DNA from: an uncultured Lachnospiraceae bacterium
GTDB lineage: Bacteria > Bacillota > Clostridia > Lachnospirales > Lachnospiraceae
DNA: 64,000 nt
Direction: 5' to 3'
Assembly: GCA_902493385.1 (NCBI GenBank)
Contig: CABUPO010000001.1
Span: 62,001 to 126,000 of the forward strand
Below, piece after piece: positions 32,645-43,144 of this stretch. Positions within the stretch are counted from its first letter, which is position 1. Each line of letters begins with the position of its first letter. A program made the translations under genes and the position numbers. Under the pieces are notes generated by a model, which was not told the origin of the DNA, did no database searches, and saw nothing but the letters and a program-made list of their open reading frames with translations.

Positions 32645-33433
32645 CTATAGTGCAACGTCTAATATCATCATCACCAAAAATCCGACAATAAATCCTAATG
32701 TACCAATTGTATCTTTTTCGCTCATATGAGCCTGAGGTATAAGCTCTTCTACAACTACATAAATCATCGTTCCTGCCGCAAGCGCCAGAAGAAGAGGAAG
32801 CGCAGGCTGTATAAAGCTCGAAAGAGCTGCGGCCATAATTCCGAAAACCGGCTCCACTACCGCCGACATACTTCCTATTAAAAAGGCTTTCTTTTTACTC
32901 ATGCCATCGCCTATTAACGGAAGTGCAACAGCAGTTCCTTCAGGATAATTCTGTATTCCTATACCTATTGCAAGCGCGACAGCGCCGGACATAAGGCCTG
33001 CGTTCATCGTATCCTGTGCGGCGAGAGAAAATGCCAGACCTACTGCAATACCCTCAGGTATATTATGAATAGTAATAGCCAGAATCATCATTACCGTATT
33101 TTTCTTAAGCGTAACCTTCTTGCTTTTTTGCTTCATCTTTTCATATTTTTTCTTTATCAATCTGTCCGCAGCCAGCAGAATTATTACTCCTATAATAAAT
33201 CCACCCGAAACAACCAGCCAGCTTATCTGATTATTCTCATTTGCAGCATTTATTCCCGGAACAAGAAGCGACCATATTGAAGCTGCAACCATAACTCCGC
33301 CTGCAAATCCAAGAAATACCTTCTGTATATCATCACCAGGTCTTCTTTTAACAAAAAATACGTTAAAAGCTCCAAGCATCGTTATAGAAAATGTAAATAA
33401 AGTACCTATTAACGCAAATATTACACCATTCAT
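32645..33433 (-). CDS. ZIP-family divalent metal transporter
   Basis: A 262-residue membrane protein of the ZIP (ZupT/GufA-like) family, which imports Zn(II) and related metals. It has eight hydrophobic segments, with the metal-binding motifs HNIPEG in helix 4 and QNYPEG in helix 5 and a Lys-rich cytoplasmic loop (KKKYEKMKQKSKKVTLKK) before helix 4. Metal specificity cannot be read directly. It lies with feoB in the same metal-transport neighbourhood but has separate transcription. Confidence 0.9.
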   Translation of the reverse strand: MNGVIFALIGTLFTFSITMLGAFNVFFVKRRPGDDIQKVFLGFAGGVMVAASIWSLLVPGINAANENNQISWLVVSGGFIIGVIILLAADRLIKKKYEKMKQKSKKVTLKKNTVMMILAITIHNIPEGIAVGLAFSLAAQDTMNAGLMSGAVALAIGIGIQNYPEGTAVALPLIGDGMSKKKAFLIGSMSAVVEPVFGIMAAALSSFIQPALPLLLALAAGTMIYVVVEELIPQAHMSEKDTIGTLGFIVGFLVMMILDVAL

Positions 33434-33555
33434 TCAATCACCTCTGGTTAATATATTCATGGCAGGCTGAATTGTTCTTGCAAAAATTTCATTTGACTAT
33501 AACTAATAAGTATAATATTTTATAAAGGGTAGTATAGTATACAAAAGGAGACATT

Positions 33556-35313
33556 ATGAAAAAACGAACATTTGCATTAATAACAACATTTTTACTGACA
33601 GCGCCTTTAATTTCGGCATGCTATACATTACATGATACATATACTACGGTGAATAATATAGATAATAACGAAACATACACCGCCGTGCCTGTGGACAAAC
33701 CCTCAAAGGAGCCTGCAGAAGATAACGCTCAGGAAACAACCACAGAGGCTCCAGGCGAAGCCCCTTCTTCTTCGCCTGAGCCGACTCCCACAAAAGACCC
33801 CGATACATGGGATTATGATAATAACAGCGATGTAAATATGTTATATACCGAACCTGAGGACACACCTGACAAGATGCCCTATGAAATTCATGTAAACAAA
33901 CAGATGAACTGCATTACCGTATACAAGGCAGATAAAAAGGGCAGATATACTAAGCCCGTCAAAGCGATGGTATGCTCCGCAGGAAGCAAAACCCCTCTTG
34001 GCACATTCCACACAAGCACCAAATATTACTGGAAGGCAATGATACATGAAGTGTGGGCGCAATATGCCACAAGGATTACCGGCGATATACTGTTTCATTC
34101 AGTTCCATATGACGATCACGAAAAGAATACGCTTATTACGAGCTATTATAACCGGCTTGGGAGCACAGCTTCGGCCGGATGCATACGGCTTTCTGTAAAA
34201 GACGCCAAGTGGATTCTTGAAAACTGCCCTTCCGGAACAACCGTAGTCATATACAACAGCTCCGACGCGGGTCCTTTGGGAAAGCCTTCGCCTATACGTA
34301 TACCGTCACAATGTAAATGGGATCCTACTGACCCTGATTCACGTAATCCATTAAAGAGCAAAAAGAGCACGATTACAGGAGTTAAGGACCGTACTGTCGA
34401 ACGCGGCCAGTCTGTAAACTGCCTTGAAAACGTTACCGCATTTGATAAAAATACATTTAATATGAGTACATCAAATATATCCGTAAGCACAAAGCTTAAT
34501 GTAAAAAAGCCGGGAACATATAAGGTCAGGTACAAATTTAAGGACTCAAAGGGAAAGGTCGTCAAAAAGACCGCATCATTTACGGTTGAAGACACTACCG
34601 CTCCGGTTATATCAGGCCTGCCCGAAAAATATTATGTGCGCGATGCGGACAAAATCAATAAAGACAGCATATATAAGGCTGTCTCCGTCACGGACAATGG
34701 TTATGCCTTAAGCAAAAAAGACCACCTGACAGTAGATTACTCAGAAAATAATGCTGTAATTACCGCAACGGATGATTACGGGCATACAAAGACGCTGAAC
34801 GTAGAAATAATAGAGGACAACACTCCTCCTGTACTTGTATTGAAAAATAATCAAAAAACTGAATATCCGATATCACAGAAAATTGACGAGAGCTTTGCAA
34901 GAAGCAGAATTAAGACAGTGTCCGACGATATCGCGAAGCTTAACACAGACAGCCCTAAGATTACGATAAAGCCTAACGGATGGGGCGTTACAATATCCTA
35001 TGATGTATACGACCACGCAGGCAACAGGGCGTCTGCCAAAGAGATTATAACATTTGAAAAGGTGCGTATTACGCTGCCTGACGACACCCCGACAGTAAAG
35101 AACATTAAAAGTGATAACGCGCTTAAAAAGCTTATATCGGTTGTCTCTGAAAAGACTGGCAGACCTGTAAAATACAGCGTTAAAATAAAACGCAGCAAAA
35201 TCAAAAAAACAAAAGGCTTCAAATTATACAAAATAAATTACAGCATTACTTACAGCTCAGCCGCAGGAAGCAAAAACACCGTTAAAACCTTAAAGGTTAA
35301 GGTACCAGACTGA
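33556..35313 (+). CDS. L,D-transpeptidase lipoprotein with Ig-like C-terminal domains
   Basis: A 585-residue lipoprotein (lipobox ISAC, Cys22) with a Pro/Thr/Glu linker to about residue 105. A YkuD domain follows (about 108-235) with His182 and the catalytic motif SAGCIRL, Cys210 and Arg212. These enzymes make 3-3 peptidoglycan cross-links or attach proteins to the wall. The C-terminal half carries about three Ig-like repeats (around GTYKVRYKFKDSKGKVV and ATDDYGHTK), probably for wall positioning. GGAG is five bases before the ATG. A hairpin follows the stop. Confidence 0.9.
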   Translation: MKKRTFALITTFLLTAPLISACYTLHDTYTTVNNIDNNETYTAVPVDKPSKEPAEDNAQETTTEAPGEAPSSSPEPTPTKDPDTWDYDNNSDVNMLYTEPEDTPDKMPYEIHVNKQMNCITVYKADKKGRYTKPVKAMVCSAGSKTPLGTFHTSTKYYWKAMIHEVWAQYATRITGDILFHSVPYDDHEKNTLITSYYNRLGSTASAGCIRLSVKDAKWILENCPSGTTVVIYNSSDAGPLGKPSPIRIPSQCKWDPTDPDSRNPLKSKKSTITGVKDRTVERGQSVNCLENVTAFDKNTFNMSTSNISVSTKLNVKKPGTYKVRYKFKDSKGKVVKKTASFTVEDTTAPVISGLPEKYYVRDADKINKDSIYKAVSVTDNGYALSKKDHLTVDYSENNAVITATDDYGHTKTLNVEIIEDNTPPVLVLKNNQKTEYPISQKIDESFARSRIKTVSDDIAKLNTDSPKITIKPNGWGVTISYDVYDHAGNRASAKEIITFEKVRITLPDDTPTVKNIKSDNALKKLISVVSEKTGRPVKYSVKIKRSKIKKTKGFKLYKINYSITYSSAAGSKNTVKTLKVKVPD

Positions 35314-35323
35314 TTTAAAACAA

Positions 35324-35358
35324 ATGCCCCGGACGTGAACACACTAACTCCGAGGCAT
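35324..35358. terminator. Shared hairpin between convergent genes
   Basis: ATGCC/CGGA pairs with TCCG/GGCAT around a 13-base loop. It is followed by a T-rich stretch (TTTGTTTTAAA) only on the minus strand, so it best terminates transcripts arriving on the plus side poorly and on the minus side well. Confidence 0.55.
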
Positions 35359-35370
35359 AATTCATCAGTC

Positions 35371-37938
35371 TTATTTTATCTTCTTTTTTGCCGAATATTT
35401 TCCATAAGCCATGCTGCCGTCACTGTTCTTAGCGCATGCTCTGACCTTAATATAATATGTCTTTTTGCCGTTTAGCTTCTTTAAAGTAACTTTTGTTTTC
35501 TTCTTAACAATAAGCTTCTTTACGGCTTTTTTCATTTTCTTATCAGCAGAATAAATAACCTCGTATTTTTCTGCGCCTGATACCTTTTTCCATTTTAATA
35601 CCGCTTTCTTTGAGCCCTTCTTCTTAACTGAAAGTCCCTTAACCTTAGAAAGAGTAACCTTGCTTACTGAAGGAGCGGCTGCACCTCCTCCATTGTTTTG
35701 ATTCGGCGTACCTGTCTGTCCAGACGGTGTAACTGACGGAGTATTTGGCTCCTCAACATAAGCTTTAACAACTATGTCAGGATTGCAGTTACTTACATTA
35801 TAATCAATGTAACCGTCGTCAACATAGATATAATCTGTTTTTATCTTTCCAGACCTGTCGGCAGTCACAGATTTATCGGATTTCACATGTATCACAGCAA
35901 ATAGTCTGTCAGCCGCATCAAACGTTATGTCTTTTCCTTTTACCAAAAGTATAAGACGTCCGTTTTCATATGTATATGAACCTTCTCCGTTCTTTATTGC
36001 AGACATATTATAATCTACTGATTTGACATTAAGCTCTTTCGGAAGGACAACAGACGCTTTTATCTGTGCATAATCCGAGCTTTCAATATTATCCATATAA
36101 AGCGATATGGTATCGTTATCAGCGCTTACTTTAAGCTCGGCAGATGCATCTCCCATATATTCATCTTCTCCTGTAAGCTCACTTTGTACATGGAAGTAAT
36201 CTACATCAACATATCCGCCTTCTTCTGCTGTTGCATAATTAAATATTCCTACTCTTATACCCATGAACATCGGACTTATATCATATTTTGTATACGCAGA
36301 CGTTCCTATCCTGTTCCATGTCTTTCCATTATAACTGTAATAAAAATCCATCTGGTCATATTCTTTTTCTGTATCTGCAAACAAAAATTCCGCTTTAAGG
36401 TATACCGTATCATTTTCACATGGCACAGCTTCCACAATATCAGCATCCGCATTATTTACTCCGCTGTTATTTGAACCGTCTACCATAACGATATCCTTCG
36501 TGCCGTCGTCATTACATTTTACACCTACATAACCGTATCTGTTGGCCAGTCCGCCAAGTCCCGTTATATCGCCCGGCTTCATATTATTTACATCCATAGA
36601 TACTGAATATGCGCTTGTAGGCCCATATGTTCTCTGTGTAAGAGTATTTCTTGCATTAAGCCATCCTTTGGCGGTTCCGGCTGTATAAAGCCTCAGATAT
36701 CCTTCTCTTTCTGTAAGAGACCATTTAGTATTATCAGGATTATGATTCCACTCCCAGCACATATCAAGGTTTGAACCGTTATAATCCGCTTCTTCACTAT
36801 CGACAGTCTGCACCGCTTCATATTGCTTATGAACAGCGTCATTATAAAATTCATCACTCTTTACAAGAGTCTTTTTACCGGAAGGCGTTCCCGGAATATC
36901 CATAATGTTTGCAACGGTTTTGGTATCTCCATTCTCGCCTGCCGCCGGCCATCCGTCGTCTGTCCATGTAAGCTTTGTAAGAACAGGCACTCTTCCTATT
37001 CCGTCATGGTCCTGAAACATATAGCAGTACCATTCTCCTTGTGTTGTATCGATGATTCCTCCCTGCGCAACACCGTTTCCAAGATTATTAACTCCAAAAT
37101 TATCAAATCTTGTCTTTAAAACGATTCTTGTTTTCCAGTCGTCATTCGTTCCCGGAAATACTGAGCTTCTATGTACAACCTCGGTTCTGACATTCGGATG
37201 TGCGTTAATTGTGAATACATAATAATATCCGTCTCTGTAATATACATGGCTTCCTTCATTTCCAAGTCCGCCGGCTCCCGGAAACATCTCTTTTCCATCC
37301 TCATTTATGTTGCCTTCAAACATAACGCCGCTTCTTCCGCCAGCCTTAACTCCTGACAAATCGTCGTTAAGCTCAACGTACTGTATGGTGTTATTGCCAT
37401 ATACAAGATAGCATGCGCCGTCATTAGCATCATCCCAGAACAGCGCGCAGTCATGATAACTCTTACCGAGCTCTACGCGGTCCCATGCGCCATTTTCTAT
37501 ATCATCTGTAGAGAATATGTAAGCTGTTCCCGTTGTATTTGAATTAAATGCAACATAATACATGTCGTTATGATATTTGATGCTTGCAGCCCACTGTCCT
37601 GCGCCGTACATGCTCTTACCATTAATAAGATTCGCAGAGTCACTGTCATCAAGCCTGTCAAATACATAATTTACAGTCTCCCAGTTTACAAGGTCTGTAG
37701 ATTTAAGTATCGGACATCCCGGCGACATATGCATTGTTGTGCTTACCATGTAATAATTTTCACCAACTCTTATCATATCTATATCCGGTACGTCCAGATA
37801 TACATTAGGATTAGTAAACGTACCGTCTCCATTATCTGATGTTGATGAAGAACGTGCTTTTGCGTTCTGTGGTGTCTGTGTCATGGTCAATACAACAACA
37901 ATGACATAAATCATAATTTTTTTAAATTTATTAATCAT
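35371..37938 (-). CDS. Secreted GH43 glycosidase (beta-xylosidase/alpha-L-arabinofuranosidase type)
   Basis: An 855-residue secreted enzyme. After a signal peptide (about 1-28) comes a five-bladed GH43 domain (about 40-330) whose start NPNVYLDVPDIDMIRVGENYYM resembles subfamily 12, with the catalytic base in the first Asp cluster and the acid Glu in GGLGNEGSHVYY. A C-terminal GH43 beta-sandwich follows (about 350-590), then a cohesin-like beta domain (about 600-725), a Gly/Thr/Pro linker and a Lys-rich fibronectin-like domain (about 760-855). It probably removes xylose or arabinose from plant xylan. First of four GH43 genes flanking an AraC regulator. Confidence 0.88.
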   Translation of the reverse strand: MINKFKKIMIYVIVVVLTMTQTPQNAKARSSSTSDNGDGTFTNPNVYLDVPDIDMIRVGENYYMVSTTMHMSPGCPILKSTDLVNWETVNYVFDRLDDSDSANLINGKSMYGAGQWAASIKYHNDMYYVAFNSNTTGTAYIFSTDDIENGAWDRVELGKSYHDCALFWDDANDGACYLVYGNNTIQYVELNDDLSGVKAGGRSGVMFEGNINEDGKEMFPGAGGLGNEGSHVYYRDGYYYVFTINAHPNVRTEVVHRSSVFPGTNDDWKTRIVLKTRFDNFGVNNLGNGVAQGGIIDTTQGEWYCYMFQDHDGIGRVPVLTKLTWTDDGWPAAGENGDTKTVANIMDIPGTPSGKKTLVKSDEFYNDAVHKQYEAVQTVDSEEADYNGSNLDMCWEWNHNPDNTKWSLTEREGYLRLYTAGTAKGWLNARNTLTQRTYGPTSAYSVSMDVNNMKPGDITGLGGLANRYGYVGVKCNDDGTKDIVMVDGSNNSGVNNADADIVEAVPCENDTVYLKAEFLFADTEKEYDQMDFYYSYNGKTWNRIGTSAYTKYDISPMFMGIRVGIFNYATAEEGGYVDVDYFHVQSELTGEDEYMGDASAELKVSADNDTISLYMDNIESSDYAQIKASVVLPKELNVKSVDYNMSAIKNGEGSYTYENGRLILLVKGKDITFDAADRLFAVIHVKSDKSVTADRSGKIKTDYIYVDDGYIDYNVSNCNPDIVVKAYVEEPNTPSVTPSGQTGTPNQNNGGGAAAPSVSKVTLSKVKGLSVKKKGSKKAVLKWKKVSGAEKYEVIYSADKKMKKAVKKLIVKKKTKVTLKKLNGKKTYYIKVRACAKNSDGSMAYGKYSAKKKIK

Positions 37939-37962
37939 TATTGTTTCCTCTCATTCTTTATA

Positions 37963-40671
37963 TTATTTTACTTTTATTCCCTTAAATAGCTTCTTATATT
38001 TTTTAATTGCTTTCTCAGGAACCTTTGCCGCTGCATTTTTCGCTGTTTTGCTGAATGCATTCTTACCAACCTTCTTTATTTTGGTACCTTTAACGACAAT
38101 TGTCTTTAACTTACTACAATTACTGAATGCCTTATTTCCAATCTTAGTTACATTTTTTCCGATAGTAACCTTCTTAAGATTTTTGCATCCCTTAAATGCT
38201 CCGTTTCCTATTGCGGTTATTTTGTATGAAGCTCCTTTTATTGATACAGCGCTTCCGATAACTGCTGATTTAGCCTTTTTATCGGCGATTTTTATTATAG
38301 ATACGGTGCCTTTGCCTGATGCAGATACTGAGGTTACTTTATAAGTATATCTGCCGTCAGTTATAATTGAACCCTTTGTAACATTATCATCAGGCTTCTC
38401 ACCCGGATTCTGTGTAGTTACAGGCGGATTCTGTGTTACAACAGGAGGGTTTTCCTGCTGCTGTTTCTTACTTTCAGTCTCTTTCGATGTGACTATAACT
38501 TTAAGCGTTACTTCCTCATATTCATACGCTAGCTCCAAATCACCATACATATACAGCACAGGTTCCCCGTCAACATCAAAATGAACTGTTCTAAGCCCGG
38601 TATTACGTGAACCTACGTTGCCTTTATCATCTACAGGTCTTGCATGATATACAAATACAAGATTTCCGGCCGCATCCCTGGTATATGAATTATGTCCCGG
38701 TCCGGCCTCGCCTTCTACCGCGCGCGGATATAATATCGGGAAATTGCTCTTTGTCCACGAATCCGCCGAAAGAAGATCTGCGTTTATATCGGCCTTTAAC
38801 ATTCCCACGCAATACGTAGCTCCTACAGAAGAGCCTGAAAATGTTATGAATATATTACTGTCAGTAATGATTGCATAAGGCCCTTCGTCAACCGGAGTAT
38901 TATCATTATTATCCCATCCATAATCAGGCCTGCATATAAGCACCGGCTCGCTTGTAAGCTGCCAGGGCTCAGAAGGGTCAATTGTACCTATAAAAAGGAT
39001 TGAACCTGTTTCTTTTCCAAAATCCCTCTGCGTCCAGCATACATAAGTATTACCGTTAAGCTCAAACGAAGTCATATCAAGCGTTATTCCGCCTATATCT
39101 GTTGCCTCTTTAAGCGGCTTTCCGTCCATTCCCAAAAACCTTACCGGCTTATCCCAGTCGTCTTTATTGGTCATATCATCACCGATTAGTTGCATGACAA
39201 AGCACTGGACGTCCCATCCTCCCGCAGGGTTTGCGGCAAAGAAAATGTACGTCTGCCCGCCGATTTTATGAATCTCAGGCGCCCATAAGACCATGTTTAC
39301 ATCATCATAATCATCAACTGAAAGAATAACGCTTTCCTTTGCATCTCTAAGCCCTTCAATTGTTTCTGATTTTCTTATTCCAAACGTCGCATTTCCATTG
39401 CTGTCGTCAGTTGCAATAAAATAATAATATCCGTCGTCTTCATTATAATAAATGCACGGATCAGCCCTTTTCACACCAAGCGACGTGTCGTCAGAAGCTT
39501 TCATTGCCGGCGCTCTCTGAATGTAACCTGTGGCGTAATATTCTCCTTCTTTTCCAAAATCAACGCTGCTTATATCCCAGTCTACCGCTTTCTCAGCTGT
39601 AGAACCGTCGCTGTACAACAGTTCAGCCTTAGTTGATTTAAGCTGCTCTTTGCAGGCATTGATTCCATCATCTGTATATAACTTAACGTCAGGAAGAGTT
39701 ACGCCTGTGTTGTATATCGTGCTAAACTTACTTACAACCTTTTTTCCCACAGCTTCCGGCACATAAAAATAATTACGCTCGCATGCGCCTTCTATACCGG
39801 TTTCCTCTGATTTGATACTGAATACGCTTCCTTCTGACGTATCGGCGTGAAGGTCCAACACGTCCTTAGATGTACTTTTATAATATACCCCTTCCGTATC
39901 TCTCCACCTGATTATATACATATCTAACGCCGAATCATAATCGCATATTACATCAGATACCGTTTTATCCACGCCAAGGTCAATAAGGCCCTGTTCCTCA
40001 TAATGGATAAAATCATAAGTCGTACACAAAAGCACTTTACCCTTGCCTGAAGCGTCTTCATTATCTGAAGCTTCTGTTTCTGCCGAATCCGTACGGACTG
40101 ATACAATTCCATACTGCCCGTCTTTCATGTAGAACACATATGGATTCTTAAGATTCTTCGGATTAAGCTTTCCATTAGACGAAATAACTGCTTTGGCATA
40201 CATAAGCCCGCAATTACCGTATAATGCTTCATACCCGTCTGTGTTTTTAACCGCAAGATGAAGACTGTAAGCAAGTTTTCCTGAATACACATCCTTCTCA
40301 AGAGCTTCTCTTGTATATGCCTCAAGCTTGTATGCATTCTTACCAAGGATTTTTACCGGAAATTCCTTTTCTTCAGTTTTGCCGTTTGCTGAATACGTCG
40401 CTTTAACAGTCGTATCAGTATCTTGTGAAACCTCTTTTATTGTTCCGTCGTTTGAAACCAAATCGCCGCTCCAGCTTACTGCGCCTCCCCCATATGTATT
40501 CTGCAGCGTTTCATCGCAGGAAACTACCGGATTAATAAGAAAATTTTCCCTGAAGTCTTCTGCTGAATAATTTTCTGCCGCTGCACTTGTTCCTCCTCCA
40601 AAACATACCATTCCAAAAATCAGCGAACCTGATAATAGTAACGACATGCTTCTTTTTAACTGCTTTTTCAT
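37963..40671 (-). CDS. Secreted GH43 exo-arabinofuranosidase-like enzyme with BspA-type leucine-rich tail
   Basis: A 902-residue secreted protein. Signal peptide (about 1-32), an Ig-like segment, then a propeller-like N-terminal region (about 120-300) without catalytic residues, a short Ig-like piece ending GYIQRAPAM, and a full GH43 domain (about 400-730) with RADPCIYY (base), WAPEIHKIGG, VDEGPYAI (acid Glu) and GPGHNSY. These match the subfamily 26 exo-1,5-alpha-L-arabinofuranosidases as I know them. The end carries leucine-rich BspA-type repeats (KKVTIGKNVTKIGNKAF). It lies only two bases from the next gene, in one operon. Confidence 0.87.
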   Translation of the reverse strand: MKKQLKRSMSLLLSGSLIFGMVCFGGGTSAAAENYSAEDFRENFLINPVVSCDETLQNTYGGGAVSWSGDLVSNDGTIKEVSQDTDTTVKATYSANGKTEEKEFPVKILGKNAYKLEAYTREALEKDVYSGKLAYSLHLAVKNTDGYEALYGNCGLMYAKAVISSNGKLNPKNLKNPYVFYMKDGQYGIVSVRTDSAETEASDNEDASGKGKVLLCTTYDFIHYEEQGLIDLGVDKTVSDVICDYDSALDMYIIRWRDTEGVYYKSTSKDVLDLHADTSEGSVFSIKSEETGIEGACERNYFYVPEAVGKKVVSKFSTIYNTGVTLPDVKLYTDDGINACKEQLKSTKAELLYSDGSTAEKAVDWDISSVDFGKEGEYYATGYIQRAPAMKASDDTSLGVKRADPCIYYNEDDGYYYFIATDDSNGNATFGIRKSETIEGLRDAKESVILSVDDYDDVNMVLWAPEIHKIGGQTYIFFAANPAGGWDVQCFVMQLIGDDMTNKDDWDKPVRFLGMDGKPLKEATDIGGITLDMTSFELNGNTYVCWTQRDFGKETGSILFIGTIDPSEPWQLTSEPVLICRPDYGWDNNDNTPVDEGPYAIITDSNIFITFSGSSVGATYCVGMLKADINADLLSADSWTKSNFPILYPRAVEGEAGPGHNSYTRDAAGNLVFVYHARPVDDKGNVGSRNTGLRTVHFDVDGEPVLYMYGDLELAYEYEEVTLKVIVTSKETESKKQQQENPPVVTQNPPVTTQNPGEKPDDNVTKGSIITDGRYTYKVTSVSASGKGTVSIIKIADKKAKSAVIGSAVSIKGASYKITAIGNGAFKGCKNLKKVTIGKNVTKIGNKAFSNCSKLKTIVVKGTKIKKVGKNAFSKTAKNAAAKVPEKAIKKYKKLFKGIKVK

Positions 40672-40672
40672 A

Positions 40673-43144
40673 CTAAACCTCCTTCTTTAAAAGTTTTTTA
40701 TATGCAGATGCTTTCTTTTTCGGAACCTTTATTTTAATGGAAGCATTTACTTTCTTAAAAGCGTCTTTTCCTACCTTTTTAAGAACTTTTGATTTTACCG
40801 TAGCTTTTTTAAGGCTTCTGCATCCATAAAACGCCCTCTTACCAATTTTAACTACATTTGCGCCTATTGTTACCTTTTTAAGCTTTTTGCAGTTCTTAAA
40901 TGCACCGTCTGCTATCCTGGTAATCTTATAAGACTTTCCGTTAATCTTTATGCTGTTTTTAATATTAACGCTTTTTATCTTTTTACCTGCTGCTCCCATT
41001 ACAGTAACCGTGCCCACTTTATCTGATGCTTTGGATGTTATATAATACTTAAGCCCCGAAATTGTATATTCTTTAATCTCAGGCTCATCCTGACTAACAG
41101 ACGGGTCTTTTACAGCAGGATTCGTCTGAAAATTATTCTGATTACCAGAATCAGATGTCTGCTGTGAATTATCAGCCACATTTACAGTCATTGTTACCGT
41201 ACGCAGTTCGCTTGATAATATCTGTTCGGAAGTCATATTAAGTATAGGGAATCCGTCTGCGCCAAAATGTACGCATTTAACGTAAGCATGACGTCCCGGA
41301 TCACTAAGTCCATACTTGTCGTTTCCTGTTGCAAATGACTCGCTCCAGTCTCTTGCATGGTATACCAAAAGAACATTTCCATTCTCATCAACCGTAAAAT
41401 TACTGTGTCCAGGTCCCATTAATCCCTCATATGTTCCGTCGCCGTCAATAAGCACTGAATCTTTAATTGTTGTCGTCAAATCAGCCGTTGTTAAAAGCGG
41501 CGTCTGAAGCTTAGTCCAGCTCTCAGGGTCCATAAGGTCACTGTCGAGGTCGGCATATATAAGGTTAGTGCAGTAATGCATATCTATTGTTGCGCCTGAA
41601 TAAGTTACATACACACGCCCATCATGTATAAGAGCCGCCGGTCCCTCAAGTATGCTCTGTCCTGTCCCTATATTATTTTCATACGCCCTGCTTGGAGCTG
41701 CAATAGACACCCTTGGTCCTGTAGGTGTTTCGAGGTCTGTGGGATCTACTGTCGTAATATCAAGCTTTGAGCCTCCTGATGTGTGTTGTGTTACATAATA
41801 TCCCTGTCCTTCATATTCAAAATATGTAGTATCAAACGGGCCAATCTGCTGATTATCTGTAGTATTGCCTATATAACCTGTATAACTCCACGCTTCAGGG
41901 TCCATAAGGTCGTCTCCGTCACATGTTAATATACACTGACGGCTTGTTCCGTCAACCGTACCCTGTACCAAAATTCTGTACTTTCCGTTAATCATATGTA
42001 TCTCCGGAGCCCAGTAGTCAGGCGTTACGTTTGCACCGGATTCCGCCTTTGTCGTTCCCGAAAAAATCTTCACTTCCTCAGCGTCAGTCAATTCATTAAT
42101 TGTCTTTGCTTTTCTTATTACTACATAATCATATGCATTTTTTAAATCCTCCTGCATATACGAGCCTGTCAGATAATAATATCCGTCATTTTCATTATAC
42201 AAAATAAACGGGTCGGCTCTGAAATCTGCAATCGGGCTGTTATATTCCGTTGTGCCCTTTATTGTGCCTTTTATTTTGTATGTACCTGCGGATGCCTTAT
42301 TATAATCAAGCCCCGTACCGTCTTTCTCCCAATCGACGCCCATCTTCGTAACAGAACCGTCGCTATATCTTACATCAAGAGTTTCAGGCAATGCTACAGC
42401 CGAGCCTGCAGGAACATTCATTGTAAGGCCGTCTACGCTTACACTTTTTACTTCTCCATATTTTTTAATGATTCTGTCATACTCGTCTGCATTAAGGACA
42501 AACACATCTGCTTCTTCTGATTTTGCATATACAGGAAGCTCGCCTGTTACATCTTTTTTCTTATAATCACATGTAACCGGTTCAGAAAACGATACAAAGT
42601 CCTCTGTAACTGACAAGTACGAATTACCGTCGTCTCCTTCCCAGCTTATATTGTAGGCATCAGCTTCTTTATCGTACTCTGCTACAGGATTTTTAACTTT
42701 TATTCCCATATTATTGAGCGTAACAGTTCTGTCATTATAAAAAGTAATCAAATCATCAGAATCACTTAAAAATATCTGGCTTGAATCATTGCATGCGCCC
42801 GCTATAAGTCCATAGGTTCCGTCTGCTTTTCTGAATAACGACGGCGAACCAATCCTGCACATATTGTACGGATAAAGAACAGGCCTGTCATTGTTAAGTC
42901 CTGTAAAAGTCTCTCCGTCAAGCGATATAGCATAATACAATACAGCAGTGCGTCTGTTACCTGTGTAATTTCCCGAAGGAAACTGTGCGTGCTCAACTCC
43001 CATATTGTACTCGTATTCCGCAGAATATGTCGCGAGATATGCAATTTGAGGCTTATCGTCTGCCTTTACATTATCTTTACGTATGGATACTGATGCTGCA
43101 CACAGCGCAAGTATTAGAATTACTGATAACATTTTTGTCTTCAT
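40673..43144 (-). CDS. Secreted GH43 exo-arabinofuranosidase-like enzyme with BspA-type leucine-rich tail, paralogue
   Basis: An 823-residue paralogue of the downstream gene with the same design: signal peptide, propeller-like non-catalytic region, Ig-like linker, GH43 domain with RADPFILYNENDGYYYLTG, YWAPEIHMINGK, LEGPAALIHDG and GPGHSNF, then BspA-type repeats (KKVTIGANVVKIGKRAF). I chose the ATG at 43144 because AAAGGGG precedes it and a normal signal peptide (MKTKMLSVILILALCAASV) follows; the frame stays open 41 codons upstream. It is the first gene of a two-gene operon divergent from the AraC regulator. Confidence 0.87.
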   Translation of the reverse strand: MKTKMLSVILILALCAASVSIRKDNVKADDKPQIAYLATYSAEYEYNMGVEHAQFPSGNYTGNRRTAVLYYAISLDGETFTGLNNDRPVLYPYNMCRIGSPSLFRKADGTYGLIAGACNDSSQIFLSDSDDLITFYNDRTVTLNNMGIKVKNPVAEYDKEADAYNISWEGDDGNSYLSVTEDFVSFSEPVTCDYKKKDVTGELPVYAKSEEADVFVLNADEYDRIIKKYGEVKSVSVDGLTMNVPAGSAVALPETLDVRYSDGSVTKMGVDWEKDGTGLDYNKASAGTYKIKGTIKGTTEYNSPIADFRADPFILYNENDGYYYLTGSYMQEDLKNAYDYVVIRKAKTINELTDAEEVKIFSGTTKAESGANVTPDYWAPEIHMINGKYRILVQGTVDGTSRQCILTCDGDDLMDPEAWSYTGYIGNTTDNQQIGPFDTTYFEYEGQGYYVTQHTSGGSKLDITTVDPTDLETPTGPRVSIAAPSRAYENNIGTGQSILEGPAALIHDGRVYVTYSGATIDMHYCTNLIYADLDSDLMDPESWTKLQTPLLTTADLTTTIKDSVLIDGDGTYEGLMGPGHSNFTVDENGNVLLVYHARDWSESFATGNDKYGLSDPGRHAYVKCVHFGADGFPILNMTSEQILSSELRTVTMTVNVADNSQQTSDSGNQNNFQTNPAVKDPSVSQDEPEIKEYTISGLKYYITSKASDKVGTVTVMGAAGKKIKSVNIKNSIKINGKSYKITRIADGAFKNCKKLKKVTIGANVVKIGKRAFYGCRSLKKATVKSKVLKKVGKDAFKKVNASIKIKVPKKKASAYKKLLKKEV

